Program-made: the position numbers and the translations under genes | Notes under the pieces: model-generated | What the model was told of the DNA's origin: nothing | The model's database searches: none | What the model saw: only the letters and a program-made list of their open reading frames with translations | In this document: in pieces, positions 49,240-58,343 of the stretch | How positions within the stretch are numbered: the first letter of the stretch is position 1 | Layout of the letters: each line of letters begins with the position of its first letter | Source: Microbacterium sp. LCT-H2 | Lineage (GTDB): Bacteria; Actinomycetota; Actinomycetes; Actinomycetales; Microbacteriaceae | Assembly (NCBI RefSeq): GCF_001866135.1 | Contig: NZ_MODW01000005.1 | Coordinates: 62,001 to 126,000 of the forward strand | Reading direction: 5' to 3' | DNA length: 64,000 nucleotides

Positions 49240-49971
49240 GTGACCGTCCAGACCGTCCTCGTGCACGGCATCCGCACGTCGGCCACCATGTGGCGGTCGC
49301 AGATCGAGTACCTGGAGGCGCACGGACATCCCGTCACCGCCGTCGACCTTCCCGGCCACGGCAGCCGGATGGCCGAGGACTTCACCCTCCACGAGGCGCT
49401 GCACACGATCGACGCCGCCGTCCGCGCCGCCGCGGAGCGGGGCCCCGTCCTGCTGGTCGGGCACTCGATGGGCGGGCTGCTCTCCCTGGCGTACACCGGT
49501 GGCGCGGAGCCTCCGCCCGTCGACGGACTCGTCGCCGCCGCATGCACCTCGCTCCCCCGCGGCGCCGGACTGCGCGCGTACCGCCTGTTCGCCCGCGCGG
49601 TCGACTCCCTGCCCGACCGTGGCATGTGGCTGACGCAGCGCATGCTCGCCGCGACGATCCCCGAGGAGAATCGCGGGGATTTCGCCGCCGGCGGCTATGC
49701 GCTCGACATCCAGGACCAGACGCTCCGCAGCCTCGCCGCCCTGGACGTCGCCGCCGCTGTCCCCCGCATCGAGGTGCCCCTGTGGTTCGTGAACGGCCAG
49801 TACGATCAGCTCCGGCTGAACGAGCCCCTGTTCCGGCGTCTGGCCCCCGAGGCGGAGCTCATCGTCGTGCCGCGGACCACGCACCTTCTCACGGCCATGC
49901 GCCCGCGGGTGTTCAACGCCGTCCTCGCGCTCGCGATCGCGACGATCGAGCAACGCAGGGCGTCACGCTGA
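49240..49971 (+). CDS. Alpha/beta-fold hydrolase
   Basis: A 243-residue serine hydrolase, probably an esterase or lipase-like enzyme of unknown substrate. The N-terminal TVLVHGIRTSATMWRSQ contains the oxyanion HG. The nucleophile elbow is LLVGHSMGGLLSLA near residue 73, the acid is likely in FVNGQYDQLRLNE, and the catalytic His in VVPRTTHLL. The start is GTG 49240, placed exactly 6 bases after TATGCT. An upstream in-frame start at 49183 would translate the terminator hairpin and is rejected. Its end overlaps the MFS gene by nine bases. Confidence 0.87.
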   Translation: MTVQTVLVHGIRTSATMWRSQIEYLEAHGHPVTAVDLPGHGSRMAEDFTLHEALHTIDAAVRAAAERGPVLLVGHSMGGLLSLAYTGGAEPPPVDGLVAAACTSLPRGAGLRAYRLFARAVDSLPDRGMWLTQRMLAATIPEENRGDFAAGGYALDIQDQTLRSLAALDVAAAVPRIEVPLWFVNGQYDQLRLNEPLFRRLAPEAELIVVPRTTHLLTAMRPRVFNAVLALAIATIEQRRASR

Positions 49972-51201
49972 GAGCACCCGAGGCCGCGCGGCCGCGGTGA
50001 GTCCTCCCCCGACGAGCGACAGGACGGCCGCCGCGAGGAAGACGAGCCAGAACCCGCCGGCCAGGGCGACGAGCCCCGCTCCGAGCACGGGTCCGATGAG
50101 TTGGCCGAGGGCGGCGGTCACGTTCACGATGCCGAGGTCGCGCGCGTGGTCCTGCTCATCCGGGAGCAGATCGGCCGCGAACGCGAGTCCCACCGTAGAG
50201 AAGGTGCCGTAGCCGACGCCCATGAGCGCGGCGGCGATCATCGTCATCTCGAAGGTGGGTAGAGCCACGATTACCACGCCCGACGCCGCCTGCACGACCG
50301 TGGCCGCCACAGCGAGTCGACGCCGCTCGCCGGTGCGGTCGGAGATGATCCCGGTGATCACCGAGGCGATCACGACGAAGACGGTGTAGACGACGATGAG
50401 GAGAAGGAGGTTGTCCTGTGCGGTCGTGCTCTCCTGGCCGAGGCCGTGAAGGAGGAAGAAGAGGAACAGGGCCGTCCCGAGAGCGTTGCCGATGTTCGTG
50501 ACGAGCCGACCGGAGAGCATCCAGGCGAAGTCGCGGTCGCGGAGCGACGCCAGCCGGGGACGCCCGATGCGCTGCGGACGCAGCGCATCGGTGCTCGGCG
50601 GGTCCGGCAGCAGCAGCGCCGCGGCGATGCCCACCACCGCGATGATGCCGGCGAGGAGGAGATACCCGGCGACGATACCGAGGCCCAGCAGCACGACCAG
50701 GCCGACCCCGAGCACGATGCCGACCGCCTGGCTCGAACCGACCGCGGCGGACGCGGCGCCGCGCTGCGTGGTCGGGAGCTGGTCGGCGATGAGCGCGGTG
50801 AACGCGGCGGAGGAGACAGCGACGCCGATCGAGACGCCGACCCAGCCGGCGCCGACCGCCCACGGCCCCTCGGCGAATCCGGTGAGCACGAGACACGCGG
50901 CGGTGAGCGCGACGCCGCCCAGAGCCCATGGCCGCCGTCGGTGTGCGCCGGCACGGGCGCGGTCCGAGAGCGCTCCGGCGAGCGGCCCGGCGACGACGCC
51001 GGCGAGACCACCCACTCCGAGCACGATCCCGGAGGAGACGACGCCACGGATCCAGTCGTCCTCAGGAGTGTCGAGCTGCAGCGGGAGAAGGAGCTGGACC
51101 GGGGTGAGCTGGACGGTCCAGATGGCGAGCCAGGCGAGGGTGAACAACGACATCCAGCGCAGGCCCGCCCTGCGGGTGGCGATGCCCGGGGCCCCGCTCA
51201 T
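49963..51201 (-). CDS. Major facilitator superfamily transporter
   Basis: A 412-residue 12-helix membrane protein. Loop 2-3 holds GPLAGALSDRARAGAHRRRPW, the MFS motif A. A second copy-like ITGIISDRTGERRRLA lies between helices 8 and 9. The fold and signature are clear but the substrate is not. The ATG overlaps the stop of the upstream GH1 gene (ATGA), so a sugar or glycoside released or taken up for that enzyme is a reasonable guess. Confidence 0.9.
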   Translation of the reverse strand: MSGAPGIATRRAGLRWMSLFTLAWLAIWTVQLTPVQLLLPLQLDTPEDDWIRGVVSSGIVLGVGGLAGVVAGPLAGALSDRARAGAHRRRPWALGGVALTAACLVLTGFAEGPWAVGAGWVGVSIGVAVSSAAFTALIADQLPTTQRGAASAAVGSSQAVGIVLGVGLVVLLGLGIVAGYLLLAGIIAVVGIAAALLLPDPPSTDALRPQRIGRPRLASLRDRDFAWMLSGRLVTNIGNALGTALFLFFLLHGLGQESTTAQDNLLLLIVVYTVFVVIASVITGIISDRTGERRRLAVAATVVQAASGVVIVALPTFEMTMIAAALMGVGYGTFSTVGLAFAADLLPDEQDHARDLGIVNVTAALGQLIGPVLGAGLVALAGGFWLVFLAAAVLSLVGGGLTAAARPRVLSA

Positions 51202-52571
51202 GCGCGTGCCGCCCCGGCGGTGCGGGCCGCATGAGCGCCCGCGACGAGCTCCCGATACCAGCCATAAGAGGCCTTCGGAATCCGCTCCCCCGTCGAGAAG
51301 TCCACGTGCACGAGACCGAACCGCTGCGTGTAGCCGTCCATCCACTCCCAGTTGTCGAGCAGCGACCAGACTGTGTACTCCTCGACGGGGACGCCGGCGG
51401 CGATGGCCTCGCCCACCGCGTCGATGTGCGCGGAGAGGTAGGCGATCCGGTCGATGTCCTCCACAGGACCGGCGACGTCGGGCTCCGGGAAGGAAGCTCC
51501 GTTCTCTCCGATGATGATCGGAGGCATGCCCGGGTGGCGGCGGTGCAGATCGATCAAGAGATCACGCAGAGCGGACGGCATGATCGGCCACTCGGGTCCG
51601 AACCCGGTGACGGGGACTCCGGGTGTCGGCACGATCTCGAACGGGATGTCGTTCCCGGGACTCGCGGCGGTGACGGTCGTCGGGTTGTAGAAGTTCACGC
51701 CATAGAAGTCGATCGATCCCGCGATGCGTGCGAGGTCGTCGCCGAGGAGGGGCAGCGGCGGAAGCCCGAGCGCCTCCAGATCCGGTGTCGTCCCGGAGAG
51801 CAGCGGCTCGCTGAACAGCCGGTTGTGCAGGAGGTCGTACACCGCGGCTGCGGCATGATCCTCTTCGGTGTCCCGCAGCGGCAGGACCCAGGTGTGGTTG
51901 TTGACGAGCCCCACGCTCTCCGCACCCTGGTCTCGCAGCACGTCAGCGGCTCGGGAATGGGCGAGCAGCTGATGGTGCGCGGTCGGAAGCGCGCCGTAGA
52001 AGAGCTGCCTGCCTGGTGCGAGCGCGCCGACCGCGTAGCCCTGCAGGGTGGTCATGGCAGGCTCGTTCAGCGTGTACCACGACGACACCCGGTCTCCGAG
52101 GCGGGCGGCGACGAGGGCGACGTACTCCCCGAAGCGTTCGGCGGTGTCGCGGGCGAGCCAGCCGCCGTCGGCCTCGACCGGGCTCGGCAGCTCCCAGTGA
52201 TAGAGCGTCGGGAAGGGTGTGACTCCGGCCTCGAGCAGAGCATCGACGACGCGGGCGTAGTGGTCCAGTGCCGCGACGTTCCCGGGTCCGTGTCCGTCCG
52301 GTTGCACGCGCGCCCACGGAATCGAGAACCGGTACCGGTCGAGTCCGAGACCGGCCACCAGGGCGACGTCATCCGCCACACGGCGATAGCTGTCGCAGGC
52401 CGGCTCCGCCGTCGAGCCGTCGCGGATGCGTCCGGGCTTCGCGATCTCGTCGTCCCAGATCGACCGGCCCGCTCCGTCTGCACGGCGGGAACCCTCGATC
52501 TGGATGGCTGAGGTGGCGGCGGACCAGCGAAGCCGCGCACGCGCGGTCGGGTCGGTGCTGAGGGGGGTCAT
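51198..52571 (-). CDS. Glycoside hydrolase family 1 beta-glucosidase
   Basis: A retaining beta-glycosidase of 457 residues, probably cytosolic (no signal). The family N-terminus is SAATSAIQIEGSRRADGAG. YRFSIPWARVQPDG and WYTLNEPAMTTLQGY (NEP: acid/base Glu) follow. IIIGENGASFP carries the nucleophile Glu, and the last signature is YTVWSLLDNWEWMDGYTQRFG. ATG 52571 has AGGAG five bases upstream; an ATG at 52589 lacks one. It forms a two-gene operon with the MFS transporter, consistent with uptake and splitting of a beta-glucoside or disaccharide. No dedicated regulator is present. Confidence 0.94.
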   Translation of the reverse strand: MTPLSTDPTARARLRWSAATSAIQIEGSRRADGAGRSIWDDEIAKPGRIRDGSTAEPACDSYRRVADDVALVAGLGLDRYRFSIPWARVQPDGHGPGNVAALDHYARVVDALLEAGVTPFPTLYHWELPSPVEADGGWLARDTAERFGEYVALVAARLGDRVSSWYTLNEPAMTTLQGYAVGALAPGRQLFYGALPTAHHQLLAHSRAADVLRDQGAESVGLVNNHTWVLPLRDTEEDHAAAAVYDLLHNRLFSEPLLSGTTPDLEALGLPPLPLLGDDLARIAGSIDFYGVNFYNPTTVTAASPGNDIPFEIVPTPGVPVTGFGPEWPIMPSALRDLLIDLHRRHPGMPPIIIGENGASFPEPDVAGPVEDIDRIAYLSAHIDAVGEAIAAGVPVEEYTVWSLLDNWEWMDGYTQRFGLVHVDFSTGERIPKASYGWYRELVAGAHAARTAGAARA

Positions 52572-52683
52572 CGGGCTCCTTGACGTCATCGTCGTTGAGG
52601 ATGATTCTGCACCCGGTCCCACCCTCCGCGCGACGGCGTCTCGCCGGGACGGCGCCGTTTCACACGATCCGGTCCGGTGCTGG

Positions 52684-52689
52684 TAGACT
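52684..52689 (+). promoter_or_regulatory. -10 element of rpsT
   Basis: TAGACT, about 104 bases before the GTG start. It implies a leader of roughly 97 bases. Confidence 0.45.
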
Positions 52690-52704
52690 CGACTCTTGGC
52701 TTGC

Positions 52705-52753
52705 GTGTGGGTTCTTCCCTCACGACCGCCGTGCAGCAGCCCTCTTCTGCTGC
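52705..52753 (+). promoter_or_regulatory. Structured rpsT leader
   Basis: Two hairpins: GTGTGGG/CCCTCAC (52705-52711 with 52717-52723, one mismatch) and GCAGCAG/CTGCTGC (52733-52739 with 52747-52753). Autoregulation of S20 through its leader is known in E. coli. Here it is only suggested by the structure and the weak GTG start. Confidence 0.4.
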
Positions 52754-52792
52754 CGGCACTCCGAATAACTCCTGTACAGAAAGCGTCCACAC

Positions 52793-53053
52793 GTGGCAAA
52801 CATCAAGTCGCAGATCAAGCGCAACAAGACCAACGAGAAGGCTCACGCGCGCAACAAGGCCGTGAAGAGCGAGCTGAAGACTCTCGTCCGCCAGACCCGC
52901 GCGGCCGTCGCCGCCGGCGACAAGGCCGCAGCAGAGAAGAGCCTGAAGAAGGCCTCGGTCAAGCTCGACAAGGCCGTCAGCAAGGGTGTGCTGCACAAGA
53001 ACCAGGCATCGAACCGCAAGTCGGCGATCGCCAAGCAGGTCGCCGCTCTCTGA
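52793..53053 (+). CDS. rpsT: 30S ribosomal protein S20
   Basis: A primary 16S rRNA-binding protein of 86 residues, highly basic and helical: [18 protein letters not shown] at the N-terminus and the C-terminal [20 protein letters not shown]. The GTG start at 52793 has no strong ribosome site (ACAGAAAGCG upstream). A structured 5' leader of about 100 bases precedes it. Both are in keeping with translational autoregulation. It is monocistronic, ending at a good terminator shared with holA. Confidence 0.97.
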   Translation: MANIKSQIKRNKTNEKAHARNKAVKSELKTLVRQTRAAVAAGDKAAAEKSLKKASVKLDKAVSKGVLHKNQASNRKSAIAKQVAAL

Positions 53054-53067
53054 GCTTCTGACTTCCG

Positions 53068-53098
53068 GAAAGCCCGTCTCCTCGTGAGGCGGGCTTTC
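53068..53098. terminator. Terminator between rpsT and holA
   Basis: A 13-bp stem (53068-53080 with 53086-53098, one G-U) and CTCGT loop, followed by TGCTTT. It serves the convergent rpsT and holA genes. Confidence 0.82.
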
Positions 53099-53119
53099 TG
53101 CTTTCCGGGGGCGAGAGCC

Positions 53120-54157
53120 CTAGCCCCCGAACGGCTCACGGGTGGCGATGACCGTCACCATGCGCTCAAGCGCGAAGATGGGGTCGCGCGCTGCACCCTT
53201 GACCTCGGCGTCGGCGCGCGCAGTCGCCTGGATCGCCATTCCCAGGGAGCGCTCGTTCCATCCCGCCAGGTCGCGGCGCGCGCGGTCTACCTGCCAGTCC
53301 TTCATCCCGAGGCGCTGGGCGAGCTGCCTGCTGGGTTCACGGTTGCCGGCGACGCGCGCCATCGTGCGCAGCTTCATCGCGAACGCGGCGACCATCGGCA
53401 CCGGGTCTGCGCCGGAGGACAGGGCGTGGCGGAGCGCCACGAGAGCCTCACCGTATCGGCCAGCGATGGCGGTGTCGGCGACGACGAACGCCGACACCTC
53501 GACCCGGCCGCCGTAGTACTTGGTGACGACCTCTTCGGTGATGTCGCCGTCGACATCGCCGATGAGCTGCTGACATGCAGCGGCGAGCTCGGTGAGGTCG
53601 TCGGCGAATGCCGAGACGAGCGCTCGGAGTGCCGGCGGAGCGATGCGCTTCTTGGCCGCCTTGAACTCCCCCGCCGCGAAGTCGACCCGGTCGCCGTCGC
53701 GCTTGATGGCGGGGCAGGCGATCTCGATCCCGCCGCCGGTCCCCGCGCGGAGGGCGTCGAGGAGCTTCTTCCCGCGGACGCTGGCTCCGGTGTGCCGCAG
53801 GACGACGGTCGCCCCCTCCTGCGGGTTCTCCAGATACCCGATGGCCTCTTGGAGGAACGCGTCGGAGCACTTCTCCACGCCGGACACGCGGACCAGTCGC
53901 GGCTCTCCGAACAGCGACGGCGAGGTCAGGGAGAGCAGCGTGCCGGGAGCGTAGTCGTCGGCACGGACGTCGCTGACCTCGAGCGCCGGATCCTCGGCAC
54001 GGAGGTAGTCGCGCACCCCGGCGATCGCGCGTTCGGCGCAGACCTCTTCCGGGCCCGAGACGAGCACCAGCGGCGCGGGGTGAGGCTCTCGCCACGACAC
54101 CTGCGGGATCTTCGTGGCCTTCGCGCCGCCGCGGGAGGGAGGACGGGAAGCTGCCAT
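53120..54157 (-). CDS. holA: DNA polymerase III delta subunit
   Basis: The clamp-loader subunit that opens the beta clamp, 345 residues. The divergent AAA+ N-terminus begins VSWREPHPAPLVLVSGPEEVCAERAI, and GTLLSLTSPSLFGEPRLVRV is the family clamp-opening region. VVLRHTGASVRGKKLLDAL and a helical C-terminal collar domain (LAQRLGMKDWQVDRARRDL) follow. It lies downstream of comEC, as in many Gram-positives. A 20-residue basic N-terminal extension precedes the fold. Confidence 0.92.
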   Translation of the reverse strand: MAASRPPSRGGAKATKIPQVSWREPHPAPLVLVSGPEEVCAERAIAGVRDYLRAEDPALEVSDVRADDYAPGTLLSLTSPSLFGEPRLVRVSGVEKCSDAFLQEAIGYLENPQEGATVVLRHTGASVRGKKLLDALRAGTGGGIEIACPAIKRDGDRVDFAAGEFKAAKKRIAPPALRALVSAFADDLTELAAACQQLIGDVDGDITEEVVTKYYGGRVEVSAFVVADTAIAGRYGEALVALRHALSSGADPVPMVAAFAMKLRTMARVAGNREPSRQLAQRLGMKDWQVDRARRDLAGWNERSLGMAIQATARADAEVKGAARDPIFALERMVTVIATREPFGG

Positions 54158-54191
54158 GGGACCAGCCTACCGGCGGTGTCGGACACCCGAC

Positions 54192-56555
54192 TCAGGGCGG
54201 CGCGCCATCGGTCCAGACGCGGAGGGCATGGTCCTCGACGCCGAGCAGCGTGCGGCCGTCGTGATCGGTGCGGTAGACCTGCGCGCCGAGCGCCGACAAA
54301 AGATCGAGGGTCTCCCGACGCGGGTGCCCGTAGTCGTTTTCCGCGCCGACCGTGATGAGCGCCACGCTCGGCTGCAGAGCCTCGTAGAGGGCCGGCTCCT
54401 GGTCAGCGCTGCCGTGGTGGGCGACCTTCAGCACGTCGTATCGTGTCAGCGGCGTACCGCGGAGCAGCGCACGTTGCGGGGCCGCGGAGAGATCGCCAAG
54501 GAACAGGGCACGGGGCACTCCTCCCCCGGCGAACTCGGTGACGACGCTCGCATCGTTGCCCGGTGGGAAGGCGACGCTGTCCTTCCGCGGCCAGAGCACT
54601 CGCCACGACGCTTGGCCGAGAGCGCCCCGGTCCCCGGCGCCGACCGGACGGAGGGCAGCGCCCGCCCGCGCCAGGTCGTCGAGCACGCGCGTATCGGCGT
54701 CATCGGCGGGCGGTCCGTGCAGCACCGTACCCACCCGCCCTTCGAGCACGGCCGCACCCCCGACGTGGTCCGCGTCGAAATGCGTGAGCACGAGCAGATC
54801 GATGCGGTCGATGCTCAGCGAGCGGAGGCAGGCATCGAGCGCACCCGCGTCCGGTCCCGTGTCGATGAGCGCGATCGCGTCCTGCGAACGCACCAGGATC
54901 GCATCGCCCTGGCCCACGTCGCATGCGGCGATCACCCACCCGTGCGGCGTCACGAGCGGGGCGAGCGGACCGTCGACCAGCACGCGGGAAGCACCGACGG
55001 ACGCCACAACGATGAGAACGCCGGCCGCCACGCATCGGACGATGGTGAGGACGCCGCCGGACGTCGAGAGCCCCGGCGGACGAGACCGCACCGTCACGAC
55101 GTCCGGGCGCGCGACCCCCCGGGGGCCCGGCCTTCCGCGGCAGCACACGATGGCGATCGCGACGGTCACCAGCGCAACGAGGGCAGCGCTGCCGAGCCCC
55201 GCGGGGAGGAGCACCTGAGCGCCAGGGAGCCCGGAAGTGACATGGGCGACGGCCGCGATCCACGCAGACGGCAGCCAGGCGCACGCCGCGAGCAGATCCG
55301 CGACGGGTGGGAGAGGCGCAGCGAGACAGGCGACGAGCCCGATCACCGTCGCGATCGGCGCCGCCGGCTCGGCGAGGAGGTTCGCGACGACCGAGACGAG
55401 CGACTGCTGCTCCGCGAACAGCGCGATCACGGGCGCGCACGCGAGCTGCGCCGCCAGGGGCACGGCGATCGCCAGGGCGAGCGGACCGGGTAGCCAGCGT
55501 CCGATCCCGTTCGCCAGCGCTGGGGCCAGCAGGATGAGGGACCCGGAGGCCACCGCGGACAGCGCGAATCCCGGCGTCGATGCGAGCCAGGGATCGGCGA
55601 CGAGGAGCACGGCCACGCACAGGGCCAGGATTCCGGCCCCTGCGCTCGGCCGCCCGACGAGGATCGACAGCATGCCCGCCGCGGCCATCGTGGCGGCCCG
55701 GATGACGCTCGGCTCCGGCGTCACGAGCACGACGAAGGCCGCCAGGGCGAGGGCGGCGAGCACGACCCGCAGCGCTCGCGTTCCACCGCTCAACGCCACG
55801 ATCCCGAACACCGCAGCGACGACGACCGCGCAGTTCGCCCCGGACACGGCGGTGAGGTGGCTGAGACCGCTCGTGCGCATGTCGGCGTCGACGGCGACGG
55901 GCACGGCGGTGGTGTCGCCCACCGCCAGCCCCGGGAGGAGTCCGGCGCCGGGTTCGGGGAGCCGCGTCGCGCGCTCGACGAACGAACGGCGGAGGTCGGC
56001 TGCGAATCCGAAGACGCCGGGTGCGGACTGTTCCACCGTTCCGGCGGTGACGAAGACGACGAGGGCTGCCCGCTCCCCCGGATCCGTTTCCGCACTCTCA
56101 CCGGTCACCCGCACCTGCGCGCCGAGGACGAACCCCTCCCCTTCCTCGATGCCGATGCGCACTGGACCGGCCGCCGGCGCCACGGCTCCGGGCGCACCGA
56201 TGCCGCGCAGCTGCACGTCCATCCACAGACGCCCATCGCGTCCCACGGACGCCGATGACGACACCTGCCCCGCCGCTTCGACGGCTCTGCCTCCCCACGC
56301 GTGCACGGCGTCACGGTCCGCGGACTGTACGAGGACGGTGAACGCCACGGCTGCCGCTGTCGCGAGCACCACGATGACCAGTCCCCCGATCGTCGCGACT
56401 GCGCGGTGCCGGATCGCGAGCGCGGCGCCGATGACCACCGCGGCTGCCAGGCATCCCCCCACCAGCCACCCCGCCGTTCCCGGCAGGAACACGCAGACCA
56501 GGGCCACACCCCAGGCACCGAGCGCCACCGGCAGCAGGCGAAGGTCGCGCGTCAT
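54192..56555 (-). CDS. comEC: ComEC/Rec2-family DNA uptake membrane protein
   Basis: The putative channel for single-stranded DNA entry in competence. It has 787 residues. An N-terminal DUF4131 region with three helices precedes the multi-pass Competence domain (SGLSHLTAVSGANCAVVVAAVFGIV). The C-terminal metallo-beta-lactamase-like domain has LLVLTHFDADHVGGAAVL and VLKVAHHGSADQEP. All segments are present, so the gene looks functional. ATG 56555 begins MTRDLRLLPVALG. An upstream ATG at 56603 would add 16 polar residues. In related genomes it follows comEA, but here a gene on the other strand intervenes. Confidence 0.92.
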   Translation of the reverse strand: MTRDLRLLPVALGAWGVALVCVFLPGTAGWLVGGCLAAAVVIGAALAIRHRAVATIGGLVIVVLATAAAVAFTVLVQSADRDAVHAWGGRAVEAAGQVSSSASVGRDGRLWMDVQLRGIGAPGAVAPAAGPVRIGIEEGEGFVLGAQVRVTGESAETDPGERAALVVFVTAGTVEQSAPGVFGFAADLRRSFVERATRLPEPGAGLLPGLAVGDTTAVPVAVDADMRTSGLSHLTAVSGANCAVVVAAVFGIVALSGGTRALRVVLAALALAAFVVLVTPEPSVIRAATMAAAGMLSILVGRPSAGAGILALCVAVLLVADPWLASTPGFALSAVASGSLILLAPALANGIGRWLPGPLALAIAVPLAAQLACAPVIALFAEQQSLVSVVANLLAEPAAPIATVIGLVACLAAPLPPVADLLAACAWLPSAWIAAVAHVTSGLPGAQVLLPAGLGSAALVALVTVAIAIVCCRGRPGPRGVARPDVVTVRSRPPGLSTSGGVLTIVRCVAAGVLIVVASVGASRVLVDGPLAPLVTPHGWVIAACDVGQGDAILVRSQDAIALIDTGPDAGALDACLRSLSIDRIDLLVLTHFDADHVGGAAVLEGRVGTVLHGPPADDADTRVLDDLARAGAALRPVGAGDRGALGQASWRVLWPRKDSVAFPPGNDASVVTEFAGGGVPRALFLGDLSAAPQRALLRGTPLTRYDVLKVAHHGSADQEPALYEALQPSVALITVGAENDYGHPRRETLDLLSALGAQVYRTDHDGRTLLGVEDHALRVWTDGAPP

Positions 56556-56775
56556 CGCGGATCCCCACTCGGACCCCGGGGACGAACACGGCAGCTCATG
56601 CATCCGATCACGCTAGAGTCGCGCTGACTCCCGCTCCGCCCGCCGCGACCGCCGCCGCAGGAGCAGAGGACAACGACCCTGGAAGTCAGGGTGTGGAGGA
56701 GCACTTCTCCGATGGCAGAGACCGCCGGCGTCGGAGGCGACCGACGCGGTGACGGCCTCGTCCGAGGCGATTGGG

Positions 56776-56781
56776 TAGCCT
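56776..56781 (+). promoter_or_regulatory. -10 element of the DUF2510 gene
   Basis: TAGCCT, 46 bases before ATG 56828. The leader ends with GAGGAGGAG, a strong ribosome site. Confidence 0.4.
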
Positions 56782-56827
56782 GGGTACTCGCGCGCGGCAG
56801 ACGCTGCCGCAACGAGGAGGAGAGCGC

Positions 56828-57577
56828 ATGAGTGTCCCGGCCGGGTGGTACGACGATGGTTCCGGGCGCCAGCGGTGGTGGGACGGAGCACGGTGGACGG
56901 ACGCGTACGCTCCCACTTCAGCTCCGACGAATCCCTCGCCGCCTCATCCCGAGGCGCCGACATACGGGTCGGCCGCCCCGGCGCACCAGGTCCCTGACGC
57001 TGCTTCTCGGCCGGCGCCGGTCCTCGGGTTCATCGGGCTGGGCCTGGCCGTCCTCGGCGCCATTCTCGCCTTCATCCCCGTGTTGTTCGTGGTCGGCGCG
57101 GTGATCCTGTTCGCCGGGTTCGTCGTGTCGCTGGTCGGGTTGTTCACGAAAAGCGCCGCGAAGTGGCCGTCGATCGTCGGCATGGTCGTGTCGGTCGTCG
57201 GCGCCGTGATCGGGGTCATCGTGCTCATCGTGTCGCTCGTGCTGGCCTCCTCGGCGCTGAACGGCGCGTTGCCCGCCGAAAGCGCTCCCTCGGCCAGCGC
57301 CCAGCCATCCGACGCGCCGAGCAGCGCCAGTGAGAGCCGTCCGACGCCCGAGGAGATCGGGGCGTCCGCGGAGGAGATCAACCGGTCGAACGGCCTGACG
57401 ACCTATGACGACATGCCGGACTTCTATCCCTGCGTCGGGCAGTACGTCTACGACTCCGAGTTGTCCGATGAGAGCGTCCAGCTCCTGGTCGACGGACGCG
57501 ATCCGCTTGAGTCCGAGCGGGAGCTGGCGACCCAGGTGATCACAGATGCCACGCTGACCTGCGATCCCCAGGGGTAG
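56828..57577 (+). CDS. DUF2510 membrane protein
   Basis: A 249-residue protein. An N-terminal DUF2510 module (AGWYDDGSGRQRWWDGARWTD) is followed by a Pro-rich linker. Two to three adjacent membrane helices occur at about residues 65-145 (FIGLGLAVLGAILAFIPVLF and so on). A Ser/Ala-rich spacer leads into an acidic C-terminal domain with a possible Cys pair (DFYPCVGQYVYDSE, TLTCDPQG). Function is unknown. It is transcribed opposite to comEC and comEA and sits between them, separating genes that are usually neighbours. Confidence 0.75.
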   Translation: MSVPAGWYDDGSGRQRWWDGARWTDAYAPTSAPTNPSPPHPEAPTYGSAAPAHQVPDAASRPAPVLGFIGLGLAVLGAILAFIPVLFVVGAVILFAGFVVSLVGLFTKSAAKWPSIVGMVVSVVGAVIGVIVLIVSLVLASSALNGALPAESAPSASAQPSDAPSSASESRPTPEEIGASAEEINRSNGLTTYDDMPDFYPCVGQYVYDSELSDESVQLLVDGRDPLESERELATQVITDATLTCDPQG

Positions 57578-57584
57578 GCGACTC

Positions 57585-58184
57585 TCACACGCGCACCGCG
57601 TCGCGCAGCCCCTCCAGGACCTTCTCCCCGATCCCCGGCACTGCCAGGAGGTCGTCCACCGTGCGGAACCGACCGTTGTCCTCGCGCCACGCGACGATGC
57701 GCTCGGCCAGCGCCGGTCCGATTCCCGGGAGCTCCTCCAGAGCGGCCTGATCCGCCGTGTTCAGATCGACCGTCCCGTCGCCGGGAGGCGCAGCCGAGGG
57801 GTCGGTGACGGCACCCACGACCGGGACGAGGATCTGCTCCCCGTCCTCGACACGTCGGGCGAGGTTGACCCCCGCGAGGTCGGCAGCATCCGTCGACCCG
57901 CCGGCGGCCGCGAGAGCATCGACGACCCGGGAGTCGGTGCGCAGGACGTACAGGCCCGGGCGCACGACTGCCCCGAGCACGTGCACGTAGATCTCCCCGG
58001 GCGCGGGCTCGACCGACGCGGAGCTCTCCGCAAGCGGAACGGCCTCGACGGACGACGGTTGGCCCTGCATCAGGCCGAGGCCGACGGCGGTGGAGAGCGC
58101 GACGATCGCCAGCACGACCGCCGCGCCGAGCCCGAGGCGGAACCTCCGACGGGCCGGAGGAGGCGGAGGCGGGGACGAGGTCAT
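57585..58184 (-). CDS. comEA: ComEA-family helix-hairpin-helix DNA-binding protein
   Basis: A membrane-anchored DNA receptor of 199 residues. A short Pro/Arg-rich cytosolic N-terminus and one helix (LGAAVVLAIVALSTAVGLGLM) come first. An SLBB-type domain (IYVHVLGAVVRPGLYVL) follows, then tandem helix-hairpin-helix motifs at the C-terminus (VDLNTADQAALEELPGIGP and LLAVPGIGEKVLEGL). It would bind incoming DNA outside the cell and hand it to ComEC. No pilin or comF-type genes are in the window. It lies 159 bases downstream of leuS on the same strand. Confidence 0.92.
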   Translation of the reverse strand: MTSSPPPPPPARRRFRLGLGAAVVLAIVALSTAVGLGLMQGQPSSVEAVPLAESSASVEPAPGEIYVHVLGAVVRPGLYVLRTDSRVVDALAAAGGSTDAADLAGVNLARRVEDGEQILVPVVGAVTDPSAAPPGDGTVDLNTADQAALEELPGIGPALAERIVAWREDNGRFRTVDDLLAVPGIGEKVLEGLRDAVRV

Positions 58185-58343
58185 CCGGTCACCCTAAGCT
58201 CCGCGCCCACCGCCTCTCGGCTCCGGGCACAGCAACCGTGAAGACACGCGCAGAAGGGACTCGTCGTGGAGGACAGCCGTTCCCGATCGGGGCCTGGTCC
58301 GAGGATCATCCCTTCCCGCACGGCCTCCTCGCACGCCGAGGGC

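Noticed and set aside
47377-49953. Very long open frame antisense to the binding protein and hydrolase
   Set aside because: Covers two genes with clear motifs, a terminator and a promoter. It has no recognisable domain of its own.
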